Source: Clavelina lepadiformis
Lineage: Eukaryota; Chordata; Ascidiacea; Aplousobranchia; Clavelinidae
Reading direction: 5' to 3'
Assembly: GCF_947623445.1 (NCBI RefSeq)
Contig: NC_135244.1
Coordinates: forward strand, 13,454,860-13,518,859
Length of the DNA: 64,000 bases
A program made the translations under genes and the position numbers. The notes under the pieces are model-generated. The model was not told where the DNA came from and searched no databases. It saw nothing but the letters and a program-made list of their open reading frames with translations. This document shows positions 1-12,300 of the stretch, one piece after another; the first letter of the stretch is position 1, and the number at the start of each line of letters is the position of its first letter.

Positions 1-2482
1 GGGTTTGAGTTTATGCTTTTTTGGAGAATTTGTGCTAAATTTTTAAGTTTAAAAGTTGCTGTAAAGTTTAGGTAGCTGTTATAGAAAACTGAGTACATGG
101 ATTTTGTCCAAATTAAGACTGCAGATAGTCATAACCTAGATGTCGTTGCAAGCCAAAATTCAGTGTAGGTTTATGATGTGAATTTGCGACAGTAGCGTCT
201 TGATTTAATGTACTTTGCATTGAAAAGCCTATCTCATTCAGTTGGGTCCTGACCCCTTAAGCGTTTTACAGGAGTCCGGCTCGATACGGTACAGTAGGCT
301 ACCAATAAAAAATTTTAACCTTCTTCTTATTTTCCGTGTTATCTTGTGTACTTATTTGCCAAATTGCTATTTGGTTTATCACACAACACTGCACCTATTT
401 ATAAGAAAATTCAATGTGATTTTACAATTTTTGCACTCCGCCTATTTGCACATAGGCGCCACGTTTAAGATTTCATCTCCCGTGAATACATTTAATTGAA
501 TATTTGGCATCTTTCACCGCATATTACTTATCGAAAGGCGAGTTGCATTCATCTTAACACAGAATCTGTCGCGTATGGGTAGACCACATCTCTAAAACGC
601 TTATTGACAATTCTAAAACTTGTAATGAAAAGTGGGTATATGGCACCTGAACTTGAGAGGTTGACCCACTCCACTACATTAATTACTTGTTGAAATGTTT
701 ATTGCGGGTGATGATATATGAGTATCATGAGGTCGTCGTCTGCTTTTCTTACCCTCAGATTTAAATGTTCACCTTTACGGCTTATTGTCTTGTGAAGATG
801 ACAATAAAGTTGTCTATCTTAACACCGAACTACTTCAAATTGAATTTAACAATGGTTACACAGAAATGACAACTGTCCTGTATATATTGATTATATTGAA
901 GTTTCTTTGAACAATTACATTCAGACAAAACATTAGCACAGCAACAGCATAAAGACGTCAATGTTACAGCGTTGATCTTAGTAGATTTAATGCATTGAAC
1001 AACTGTGTATGATAATAATGCACGCAAGATACGCAGGCACGACATTAATGTTACGACTTAAAACGGAAAACAGGAAGTTATTGGTACGCAATATTATGCT
1101 TCGCAAAGAAGACTTCCAAAAACAGAAAATCTACACTGTATTCGATCTTTATACTGTAATATGCCCTTATTATCACAAACTACAGTCATTTCATAATAGG
1201 CTATTTTAGTTTAATTCACTAGTTTGATTCTAATTCACCTGTTTTATCTTATCAAAATGGCAAACAGTTCTGGAATAAAGTTGGAGTAGCTAAATAATGC
1301 TCCTAATCTTCATACCAAGTTTAAATGCACACTTACCTTCATAAATGTACCCAAGCTACTGTATATCCTAAGGCATGCAAGTTGAACGTAGCAATCATAT
1401 GAAATCGGTTATAATACCTTACACTTTTACATTAAGGTTCCTTTGTTATATCTTACTGGTTAGAATTGACTGCGCTCATGTTTAAGGACAAATAAGGTGT
1501 AAGATCTTGCTATTACTAACATCTACATGAAGAGGATGTGACGGAAATAAAAACGTTCCACACACTGTTGCAATTAGAACGAGTCGACCTTAGCATTGGT
1601 CTATACCTATTCAATTTCAGAGATCATTCTATAGTATAAAGGTTGCTTTCAAGCGTGGTGCCACTATTATTCTGATAAAGTTCAATAGACGTCTTTACTT
1701 GCATGCTATTTGCATTCAAGCATAAGTTATATTGCAGGCAAGTGCGATACAATGCTTTTCTATCGTTTTACAGAAAAAGGGCAAGTGCTGTAAGTGTTTT
1801 GCTTTTCAAAAGAAAACTTATATGCTCGAAATAACTAACGCGCAATACTGAAAACGACTCCAAGTTGGGTAAATAGCTATCTTAAGGTAAAACAAAATTT
1901 GGTGAGTACAAAAATTTTGGTAAAATTTTATAAGACTACGGCGGGCACATTGGAATTTTTTGGCATTGTATCTGAACATATTCCTCTCTTTTTTGAAATA
2001 TTGGACAAAAGTATTAGGTATACGCTCTGGCTTTTCGAACAAACAGATAAAAGTTTAATAAAATTCTAAACCAAACAAAAAACCCTGCAAAATTCTAAAT
2101 ACTGCGGAACATTGCACTTGTGGGTAAAAGATTTATCTGCGGATGTGACTAAATCTGTTTTCTTTTATGCGGTTCCTTTGCATAGTCTTTATCGTTTTTT
2201 GATGTATTTACCGTTTGGATATTTCATCCATGATATGAGTGGTTGGTTTTGCATATGCATATATGATGTGGTGCGTGATGTCAATCGGGCACTTGTCAGT
2301 TAGTATCAGCCAAGTTGTGTGATCTATAACGTGTGCTGTTTAAATTATAACCAAGTACTTTATAGCGTGATGCTCTATTCCTTGCTTATGTTGTTTATCT
2401 GTAAGATTGCTGTGTGGGCATTTCGAGCCATACTTACTCGAAGCAAGAAACGCTTTCGTTTTATTCTTATTTAATCATTAAA
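1..2482. other. Non-coding stretch, no gene recognised
   Basis: AT-rich sequence. Short open frames on both strands show no family resemblance, no codon bias and no chain of splice sites. The only structure I can support here is one copy of a dispersed repeat, listed separately. Confidence 0.5.
924..1187 (+). repeat. Dispersed repeat, copy 1 (about 260 bp)
   Basis: This stretch matches 17009-17269 over its whole length, at roughly four positions in five with small indels. Shared landmarks are gacaaaacatt at the left, an aacagcataaagacgt block, aaaacaggaagt in the middle and cttattatcacaaa at the right. Both copies keep a similar short open frame, but the differences are not concentrated at third codon positions, so coding is not supported. 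I see no terminal inverted repeat and no target-site duplication. The family is unknown; it could be a fragment of a SINE or of a larger element. Confidence 0.7.
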
Positions 2483-2653
2483 ATGGCTCGTAAAAGAAAT
2501 TTTAAGTTATTGTATGCTATTAGGCGCTGGAACAAGCAAGTCGTAATTTTTTTTACCGTGTTTATTGGATCGTGCTACATCTACCTGTTCGTGAATTGTT
2601 TTAATTCAATCAAACCGTTTTATTATATTTTTTATTACAACCTGGCTTGTGAG
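2483..2653 (+). CDS. Candidate orphan first exon, signal-anchor protein
   Basis: An ATG in a good context (aaaatgg) opens 57 codons that run exactly to a strong splice donor (gag then gtaagt). The peptide starts with a basic tail (MARKRNFK...RRWNK) followed by a strongly hydrophobic stretch at about residues 19-38 (VVIFFTVFIGSCYIYLFVNC). That is the layout of a type II membrane protein such as a Golgi glycosyltransferase or sulfotransferase. I found no following exon that could be joined to it, so this may be chance. The function is unknown. Confidence 0.2.
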
Positions 2654-2949
2654 GTAAGTGACTTAATATTGAGAAGGCACTTTACGGTTTTATGATTCGG
2701 CGTTAAAGTGGGAGAAATTTAAACAGAATTATTTGGCGTGAAGTGTATTACCCTGTGTATTAATTACCCTATACGGCGGAACAATCTCGTCGTTTCAAAA
2801 AACAATTTAAGAAGTCGCGGTCGCCATTTACTTTTTCTCTTTTTTCAAATGTATGAACGTGCTGGCCATGATCATATAACTTATACTGTTTGAGTAATTT
2901 TGTTGAGGTTGAGAGCAGAAATTTGCTGCCACCGGTGCACGTTATATCA

Positions 2950-3060
2950 CCTTAAGAAAATGTAAAAAATGCCTTACAAAAATGTTTGGCACGCGAGTTG
3001 TTGATATTTTGACATTATTAATAAACTGGTACACTGCATACGAAGGGTTGCTGACCCCTG
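2950..3060 (+). mobile_element. Right end of a hAT element (remnant)
   Basis: The sequence ends in gggttgctgacccctg, which reads on the other strand as caggggtcagcaaccc. This is the classic hAT-type terminal inverted repeat, preceded by tttggcacgcgagttgttg, also typical of hAT 3' ends. The left end of this copy was not found. It stops exactly 8 bp before another hAT-type end. Confidence 0.5.
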
Positions 3061-3068
3061 GGCTAAAC

Positions 3069-3160
3069 CATAGGTTAGCAACTCACGGCTTCGGAGCGGC
3101 ATGCGGACCCTCTGCTCTGGTTCCCGTGACTTTTGGAGACGACGGGGAGCTCACGTAGAA
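3069..3160 (+). mobile_element. Left end of a second hAT element (remnant)
   Basis: It starts cataggttagcaactc and continues with cggcttcggagcggcatgcgg, the pattern seen at the left ends of many hAT elements. It is separated from the right end at 3060 by ggctaaac, which is 8 bp, the hAT target-duplication length. No matching right end was seen downstream. Confidence 0.45.
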
Positions 3161-3753
3161 AAAATTAATATGAATAACTAAAATGGCCATTTAATTTAAA
3201 CTTTTTTGATTTGTTGATTGGCTAGTTTTCCAGTCTGATGTAAGCTAAAGCAAATCTTGCAAAACTATCATGTTGATAATTTTGCAACGATCCCTGATCG
3301 GTAGGCGACATCAAGAGTCGGTCGGCGTCAACAAAACTCCACATGACCTGACTTTTGTCAAGGTTACTTGTCCAGTTCTGCCATCTCAAATCACCCACAA
3401 CATCGCTCTCAGGATACAAATTCAACTAAAACTTTTTATAACTAACCTTAGATGCAATGAGCACCGTGCAACTGCCGTAAACTCTAGATCATTTTCGTGG
3501 TACCTTACTTGCTTCTATTCTACCAAAGAGTTAACACTAAGCCTAAGGGCATTACAGCGGTAGCGCTGCTGAGTATCGGACACAGAACACCAGACCACAT
3601 TATTGTAAGCCATCTCTCTTAACCGCTGATTTCGAATAATGCTGCCTTGCTAATGCTAAAACACTTTTCTTAATAACGAGCATAATTTTTTTCATAAAAA
3701 TTCAATTATGTCTTTAATAGAATTAGCCTGTATTTAGCAATAGTAATAACTAA

Positions 3754-3811
3754 TAAGTGGTGGTGGTGGGGGGGTCTATAGACCCCTTTTCTAACTTGGC
3801 GCCGCCACTTA
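3754..3811. repeat. Foldback with central palindrome
   Basis: The left arm taagtggtgg and the right arm ccgccactta are imperfect inverted copies. They flank the 16-bp perfect palindrome ggggtctatagacccc (3771-3786). This is probably a collapsed mini-transposon; no coding content. Confidence 0.5.
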
Positions 3812-6800
3812 CTGTGCACTTAGTCTTGCAAACTTCGAGTAACATATTTGGTCGAAAACGGTAACTAGATAGGTAAAACATACTAACTGCTATATAATAT
3901 TATTATTTAGTATCTTTTAAATATGGAACACATACCAAACATCTTAAGTCTCCGGATTCTTTGCACATTTTGATTCCAACAAGTTCTTCTTTTTTGAGTG
4001 CTTGATGCTATGTCTGCTGATTCGAGATTATTCTTCGTGGGCGGCATGTTTTGAAAGACCAGTTAAATGGCACGGTCCATTGAGTTAGATCAAAATTAAT
4101 TGCAAAGTTAGGCTACGTCTTACATTGTAAAATCTACTATTTAGGGTTTTGTTTTGTTTTTAGGTATGAGTAGTAGGCTAGTAACGGTAGTTTGCTTTAG
4201 TGTGCTGGTTTACATAAGCCTAATGTATGGTCAACTGCCTTAACTTTCTGAACTTAGGCTAGCACAAATGTTTTAATTTTGTTTGCAATGCTAAATAAGT
4301 TTGCTATTATCGTTTTTCCTATATAATGTTTTTTTTCCATGATTTAGACATTAATAGTTTTAAATTTAAGTTGTTGGTTATTTCCAAATTGTTACCGTTC
4401 ATATAGGCCTAGTTAGGTTAGAAGCTTAATAAGACAGCCGAATTTAAACTTTTTTATATTTTTATTGTCCATTTGTAAAATTAGCCTTCTAAAAGCAGTG
4501 TCTATTTCACCAGCTGCCGGTTCTTCATTTTGGAAAAAGCTACTTTGGTAAATGGCTAGCCGGTTACGCCAAACTACATACAGGGAGATAAAGAATGAGC
4601 GATTTCTCTGGGTCGGGCCATACTGCAGAGTATGACAGCCGCACACCTGAGATGCCGTAAAATCTCGCCTGGCACCAAACATCATTTACATCTAGTTGCA
4701 TCAAAAGGCATTGTGATAAAACAATGTCCAAGACGATAATGCTCTTTTGGCAAGATCAAGATATGCAGCCTCGGTGGAGTTACGCTTTTTTTCATGCCAA
4801 GTTCTTTTTGTGGAGCTCTCCCCGCTTATATGACTAGTTAAATATAACCAACATTTGTACTTCAAGGTTGTAATGAAATCAACTCGCATATGGAATCATA
4901 GGAAATAATATTGCTCATCATATATCGTAGTAAAAGTATATATTGTTTTTTTTTTGAAAACCTCTTGTCCACAAAACCACAGCGCAATCAACTGTAAGTA
5001 TGAGCCAACATTCAAATTCGCGAATTGCGTAACATGCTTGGGAAAAATTTGCCGGTAATGGCATAAACCGTGTACATGTATAGAAAACATCACAAGTGGC
5101 ATATCAGCAAAATATTAACAAAAATTCACGCAATGTGCACAAGAATGGCACACTATGAGTGGAATACATCTAAAAACACATTGTGGAATACATCTAAATT
5201 TGCGTCTAAAAACGTCAAAATGCAATGCAACTAATACGCATGTTGGCATGGTAACTACACAAAGACTCATGAAAGTTTGTGACACTTTCTCTGAGTGTGT
5301 TTTAGTGGTTTTTGATGGTGTTTTTTTCACAAAGAACCTGAGTGTTTGCTATAAAGGTGAAGCACGTCACTAAAAGTATATGGTTACGTTAGGTAAAAAT
5401 TTTCAGGTAAATTCAAAATAACATTGCATAAGGTTGGACTTGAGTTAGCGTAACAAGAAATTTGTGCCTGTCTTATTGTTATCTGTTCAAACTACATTTG
5501 CAAGTCTGCACAACAATCAATATGCATAAAACTGATCTTGGTATAAAAAGGATGAAGGTTGCTGCCTTAAATAGCTTAAATCGACTTTTTGCATACATAT
5601 TATTTTGACCTAACCGCCGATTACTCTTAACAAAACTCAGTTTTTTTTTCTTACTCTACCCTAGATTTCAAGTCTCTACCTGGCAACAGAACCAATTTCA
5701 TTTCCATTGCATCAAACCCAGAGCTGGGCACATGTGTGCTCAACTCCCTTTATTATGAGCGATGCTCTTTTTTCAAATTTGGAGCAAAACCACAAGCGCT
5801 CTATTTATAAAAGTTATCTGCTCGTTGCTCCAGTTTTAGTACAAATATCCTCCCGAAATGGATAAAAGTAGATGGTTTAATAATCCTAAGTTTTTTGACT
5901 TTTTCTAGACTAATTTTATTTGTTACAACAAACATATCATCAAATATTTTTCTTGTGCTGGTTATTTGCTTCACATTACCATATTTCTATAACTTAGCGA
6001 TAGGTGCTTTGAAAGTGTTTAATAGGCCTTATAATTAATTAATGAACATAGACATTAACCTTAACCTTTGTCGTGAATTTATTGCGCTTACTGGCCATTT
6101 CGAATTACTAACTTCACAACAACTTGCACTCCTGCTGCTTGCATGAGACGAATATCACGTGACGCTTTCATGAACGAGACGAATATGTCTTGCATCACGC
6201 GAGTTCTTTAGGCTTGTCTTAAAGAAGTGCTGCTGAAGTTTACAGTTATGCAATTGCTACGCAAGTACTGGCAAGCTAGGGAATAAGCTAGTTGATTTAG
6301 ACACAAGAGAATAAAATTCCCTTCGATTTTAAATGAAAAAGTATGGATTGACCATACATGAGGTGGACCTATACTTGAGTATATATGGTAAATGAATGCG
6401 ATATGAACCACGTATTTATGCGCATATAAGCCCCTTTTCAAGACAAAAATATCGAGCCAAGCAATGTGAGGTAGCTTATACGCCAGACTTAAAGTCAGGT
6501 CAAACATTTTACGTTTCATCGACCAAATTACCATGGGTATGATAAACAACGCACCTCTGCATCCTTAAAATGACAAAAGTTGAAGTTGAAGTCTGTTTGT
6601 CGTGTTGTTGAAATTCGTTGACTGAAAACGCAATTGAATTGCTTTTGGCTGACATTAAAGCTCACTTGTTTGCAACGCAGCTTTCTCAGCATAGTTATGT
6701 TTAGGCTTGGCACAATGAAAGTTTTTGCAGCTTTACCACAATTTGACTTAATTCCTTGGTAAAATGATGTAGATTGTTTATCATGGTTACTTTAGCGTTG

Positions 6801-9360
6801 AAGTGTTTCGCTTTGACTTTTCATCCTTGTTTAAACTGATCATTGTAATATAAACAGTACCTTCTCGGGAATGCAGTTTAACGTGCAGTTCCCGGCAAAA
6901 AGTGTCTCGTGTTGGCTATACTAGACTCTGCATTGTCATTCCATCACTGTCGAATTTTTAGAAAAGAACAATCACATTGCAGTGCTTAGTGGCAATGGAA
7001 AACTTGCACCGTTCTTTGTGCAGCAAAAAGATTTGCAACTGTGCTAAATTACCATGTCTTCAAAAGCGAAGTAAAAAGACAAAATAAAATCGGATGTGAT
7101 AAATCGTATTTTACCACACGGTTATCTGGTTTGTTAGCGGTTGATTTGGAATCTTTCTCTCAAGTGCCTTGCGCAGAGAACACAACGCTCGCCAAGAAGT
7201 TAAAAGAGAAAAACAGGCTCCAGAAGAAAGAGGCAAAGAGAAGAAACCACGTTCCTCACGCAGAATGCACTATAAGCAGGGTTGCAGTTGCAGGGTTCAA
7301 CATAACAACACGCAGCATGTTGTTAAGCAGATGCGATCAAGAACAAGATGTGTGTATAAGCAATTGTAGTATTTCATGGCATATATAAATTTTAACCCAC
7401 AATTTAATGTGCCCATTAATAAACAAAAAAGTTTTTACTTCGGAGACTTTGCCAAAGCCCAAAAATGTATGAGTTTTGTTGCGTTGACATTTCCACACAA
7501 TTTTATTAAGTAAAAGCGTACAATTACTTTTAAGCTTAAACAGGACTTTATATCGTAAATAAATTAGACTTTACAAGCTAGGACGTGGCACTGTCTAAGT
7601 TTGCGCACGTTGTGACAATCTTGTAGTTTCTAAACCGAGATTCTGTAATATTACCGTGGAACTGTAGTTAGAGAGTGATGCATTGATTTCTAATGCAAAA
7701 ATGAATTAAGTTTTATTCCTTGTAAATGCCGCTTAAAGCACCACTTTTACCTTCAATATGCAAGATCACGTACTGACTCCAAATTCCCCATCTGAATCTT
7801 AATGATAAAGACTTGGACTCGAGTTATTGTAAATTCATTCCAGCCTTATTGCCCAACTCTGAACCCACCCACACTATTAAAGGCTAATTTTGAATGAAGA
7901 AATCGTTTCAATTGCCACTGGAACTAAAACTACACTGGAGTTAGACTAAGTTTATTTTTAACTATGTCGTTACTAAACAAAATACAAACCTAGATCTAAT
8001 CTAGCTGCTTTCTTACAATAGGTGAAATATTTCTAAGCTTATTGTTAAAGTCTAATGTTAGTTTTATTTCTTAAATGTCAACCCATTTATTTTTTGTAAA
8101 TGTATTTAAACTTATATTAGTGATCGCTTAATGATACAAGAACAAATCAGAATGAAGCTCCAGATAGAAAACATATTTTTGTATAGAAAATGAAGGAATT
8201 CATAGTTCAGTTGTTTCAAGGTGTTTGATGCAGGACTTGTTCTTGTACAAATCATATTCATTTCGGAACAGTCACTACATGTGTAGATGGTGCAATGCTC
8301 AAGCCACTTCTTGCAATTAAAGTACAGTAATGTTTAATTTCATTTTCAGTTCCAAGGTTTAACTTTTAAGTTGTGTATTTAAATAAACTATTCACTGGAA
8401 TCAATAATAATAAATTGGGATCTAATGCAAATGCATTCAACTGCTGCTTCAAAAGACTTTCAACTGTTGGAAGCATCAAAGTTAGAGTTCAACAAAAAAT
8501 GTAGAAGAATTTCTATAAAAAACATTCCAAGTGGTGTTTTAACACAGGTTTGGCCAATTAAAACATAAAGTGCTATAGTTAAATGTGCATATATATTTAT
8601 ATATAAAATCAGGGTGCAAATTGTCATCTTGTCTTAAGTATGGTAAAGCTTGCAGCCCAAAATAATACTAAAATGCAAATTGCAATTTTTAGCATGTCAT
8701 CATAATGGCCTGTCGATTTTTCAAAAGAAAATGAAAAAATGGGCCGGGGCAGATTAAAGTTTTGTGATTTCCCCATTGTGAGAACATAAGATTCCCACAA
8801 CATTATCATTGTTGTGTAGTTGTGTATTGCATTATCACAATGTGCTTTGTGAAGTAACCTGGCCTACCTTTCCAACTTGTCCCAAGAAAAATATGCCTAC
8901 TTTCATTTAAACTGTAAACATTAACGAGTTTCTTAGCATAGTTAAAGCAAATGGTCTTCACTAAAGATGCTCTCATATACGATTGGCCTACGTATCTAAG
9001 CACTTTTCAATCGCCAAGTTACTGTGCAAAACGCTTAAATGCAAATTATTGTTTCGTTTCATTTTCATTGAGTTAATTAGGCCCAGGCATAGTTTTAATT
9101 ATGTATGGGGAACAAGCATTTGGAAGAAACAAGAATGAACAAATTGATAGGTTTATGTATTGTTATTCATCACTAATTTGAATGGGTTAAACTAGACATT
9201 TCGAAGTTTATTTACAGAAGTAGAAGTTGCTTATAGTGCTTGAGAGTTGAATCCAGTCTTCGGACTCACTGAAGTACTTTTGCAGTTATGAGATTTTCTG
9301 AAGAAAGTTCCAGTTTCTTATGTGCAGATGAACTAACAGTGTGATTTATACTTGTTACAG

Positions 9361-12300
9361 GACATACTGGAATTGTTGAAACCGTACTTTTATCAACAAA
9401 TCCATGTGGACAAAAACAGTCAATCATGTAAGTTTAGTGTGCCATTGTACAGCAACGAAATGCTGATATTCTCCTTGCTTTCTAAAGTGATATTTTACCA
9501 TAATGGTCAATGTTGATACTGGTATTATTATATATGTAGGTAAAGCTGTACTTCTTGATGGTGCGTCTGCTGCTAAATGCATACAAGAGCTTAATGGAAA
9601 ACAATTTAGAGGGCAGTATTTATCTGTTTCACTCGCATCGTGCGATTTTATGTTATGCATTACCCAACTTCCACTCTCCTACACATATGATCAATTCTTA
9701 AGTTTAATTACTCCCTTTGGAACTCCAGAACGATGTTTTTTAGTGCAGAGGTAAAATTTATATTTATAAATGTTTCATTTTTTTCATTGTTCCTGAAATT
9801 GAAAAGGTGTGGGACAGTGTCTGAGAAAGTCTGAGACGCTTTTGCAATGAATCTTCTAGCTCAAGAGTTATCAAACTGTGGCCCACGGGCCGGATCCGAC
9901 TAATTACATTAGATTGTTTGACCCGCCTCACTGTGCCACAAAATGAACTTATCGCATTGTAGCCTATTGAACATAGTGAGCGTCCAACCTAGTCCTAGTC
10001 AGTGGTCATGGTAGTCTGGCCCTTGTGAAAAAAGTTACAGATGATGCCTTTTCTAGCTCATTAAAGCCAGATGTTGCTGATTTTGTGGTAATATATCAAT
10101 GATTTCCGTTGTTTATATGACACAAACTGTATAGCTGTAGGCAATGTTCCCTCTAAATTTTCACGAGTCTGAGCAAACACACTAACTCCCTGAGCGGTCC
10201 CTTGGACCACTGTGAGCAACATCAGACGTGCCACGTGCGCACTGTGGCCATTATTATGCGTTTATTCTATTTTTAATTCAGGTTGGCTTATTTTCTTGTG
10301 CGCAACACAGATTTTCTGTGCGCGGAGACCGTGTCAACAGTGCGCATTTGCGCACGCGCGCAGATTAGAGGGAACATTGGCTGTAGGCATTATTAAAAGG
10401 TCCCAAGTTGCTTGGCAAAATCTGTAATAAAATCATATGCTCATTTTGAAATTAGCTTCAACTTTTCATCATCTTCTGTTAAGAGAAAAGATCTGATTGA
10501 TAAGTAAAAGGATAATTTGGGGAGTCCCCCTATTCCACAACCAATGAAATCCTCAAAACACTGAAAAACTAGAAAATAGTATTTCCTCAGATGCCACCCC
10601 AAACAATTTCAATTCCAGGAATGGTGAATAAAACAGAACTGTCCTAACATATCTACAGTATTTGTTTACATGGTATATGTCACACAGCATATATAGTATG
10701 GTTTATTTTTCACATTGTCAGTGTTTTGTAAATTAGTACCAGTATTAATGCAATGTTTCACATGATTATGATAATTAATATGCAATGTATATAATGTTAC
10801 ATTAGGTATAAATAATGTCAATTATAATTTTACTGCTTTTTGCATTGTGGTATTTTTTCTCTTCCACATACCAAGATGGAGTTCATGGAAATGTTACCCA
10901 TACTAACGTATCTAATCTTTACGACTTTAAATGTTGTTTATTTTTCATGCAACAGCGAAATCACTGGAGAGAGTAAAGGGTATGGCTGTGTGGAATTCAC
11001 CAGCAAGGAATCCTCTATTAAAGCTAAAAACCAATTAAATGGTTTTAGAATTGATTCTAATACGTTGCAGGTGATACGATATGTACATTTAATTTAATTT
11101 GCACTGATTTCAAAGGTAGAATACTATTTGCCTTCCTCACCTTTTTGTTAGAAGGTATCAGACTATACAGATTTCCCCTAAGGTTTGTGCTATTGGTGAC
11201 TTCATGTTAAGCTGTAGCTTCACATATCATTATCAGCCAAGCAATTACAGTAGAAGCTCCTATACTCACTCCAAGCAGAAGAGTTTTGTGAAGTTAAATA
11301 TACCATTTATATAAATAAAATAATATATCCAGCGTATTATGTTATGCTTTTTTATTAAAAACTCATGACCCTACTTCATTACTGTTATAAATTGAAATTG
11401 ATCTCAAGTCTTATTTATCAGGTTCACTGGCTTGACGCCATACCATCTGAATACTCTGGACTTTCATCTCTTTGTTTGTTGGTAGAAAATTTTCCGCCAG
11501 CTTTTAGAGATACTTACCTGCTGACAAACTTGTTTTCCTCAGTTGCAACTCCCAAGTTTAGCCAGGTTTTAAGCATTTTCATAATATTTTTAAATAACTA
11601 TAATTGCTAGTACCATTCTTGTGAGCGTATGATTATTTGGGGAATACTTACTACTTTAACCCAATGACAGAATAATCCAAACTCTGTAATAATAATCTTA
11701 ACTAAGAATTCTTAGCAATTTTATTTTATTCAATATTATGCTAATGACCAAAGCAAACCAAACTCAAAATGTGATATCTTTTGCATGATGGTTTTATAAC
11801 GGTGTTGATATATCGCTAGGTTTCCGAAAGCCGATTGTTTGTTTTGAAGCTTATATTTTTGTTTTTAGCTTGCCAATTGCAGCAGCAGTGAATTTGCAGT
11901 TGTTGAGTATTCTAATGCCATAATAAGTGAAAAGACATGGAAAAGGATGAATGGATACAGAATGGGTAACTATTTTCAGAAGAATATCTTACCATAATAT
12001 TTCTCATTGCTTAATTTAAAATGGAACAACACTTAAGCTGTCTTTATCTAGTATATAATTTGTTTTTATTTTAGGTAATTTTTCTCTCAACGTTTCTTTC
12101 TGTGTGCCTGGCCCATGTGGAATTGTTGTTCTCAACGCTCTAAAAGCATCGAGAGATTTGCAGCGAGCCAACCCATCTGGTGGACTTCTCCCCACACCCG
12201 TTCATCTTTTAGATCACAACAACCAGTCTTACAACAATGGATTCAATTTGATATCTCACAAAAAAGGTGGCTGATTAGCTATGGTTTCATTTCAAATATC

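Larger units (their letters stand above)
2654..9360. other. Long non-coding stretch, transposon debris
   Basis: No recognisable exon on either strand apart from what is listed separately. It holds hAT-like ends near 2950-3160 and a foldback at 3754-3811. The upstream exon(s) of the raver gene, including the first strand of its first RRM, should lie here or farther upstream, but I could not identify them. A short direct repeat (gagacgaatat) occurs near 6147 and 6176. Confidence 0.4.

Noticed and set aside
2112..2303. Open frame with LHLWVKDLSADVTKSV, resembling the first strand of an RRM, possibly the missing raver 5' exon
   Set aside because: No good splice donor follows at the needed phase, the rest of the frame is unlike an RRM, and it lies 7 kb from the next raver exon.
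7041..7388. Lysine/arginine-rich open frame upstream of raver
   Set aside because: No resemblance to raver N-termini, no fitting donor, and two overlapping frames look equally 'basic', as expected from an AAG/AGA-rich stretch.
5709..7872. cagagctgggca and tgcccaactctg as possible ends of one 2.1-kb transposon
   Set aside because: The flanking 8-mers do not match and no transposase lies between; the ends may come from unrelated remnants.
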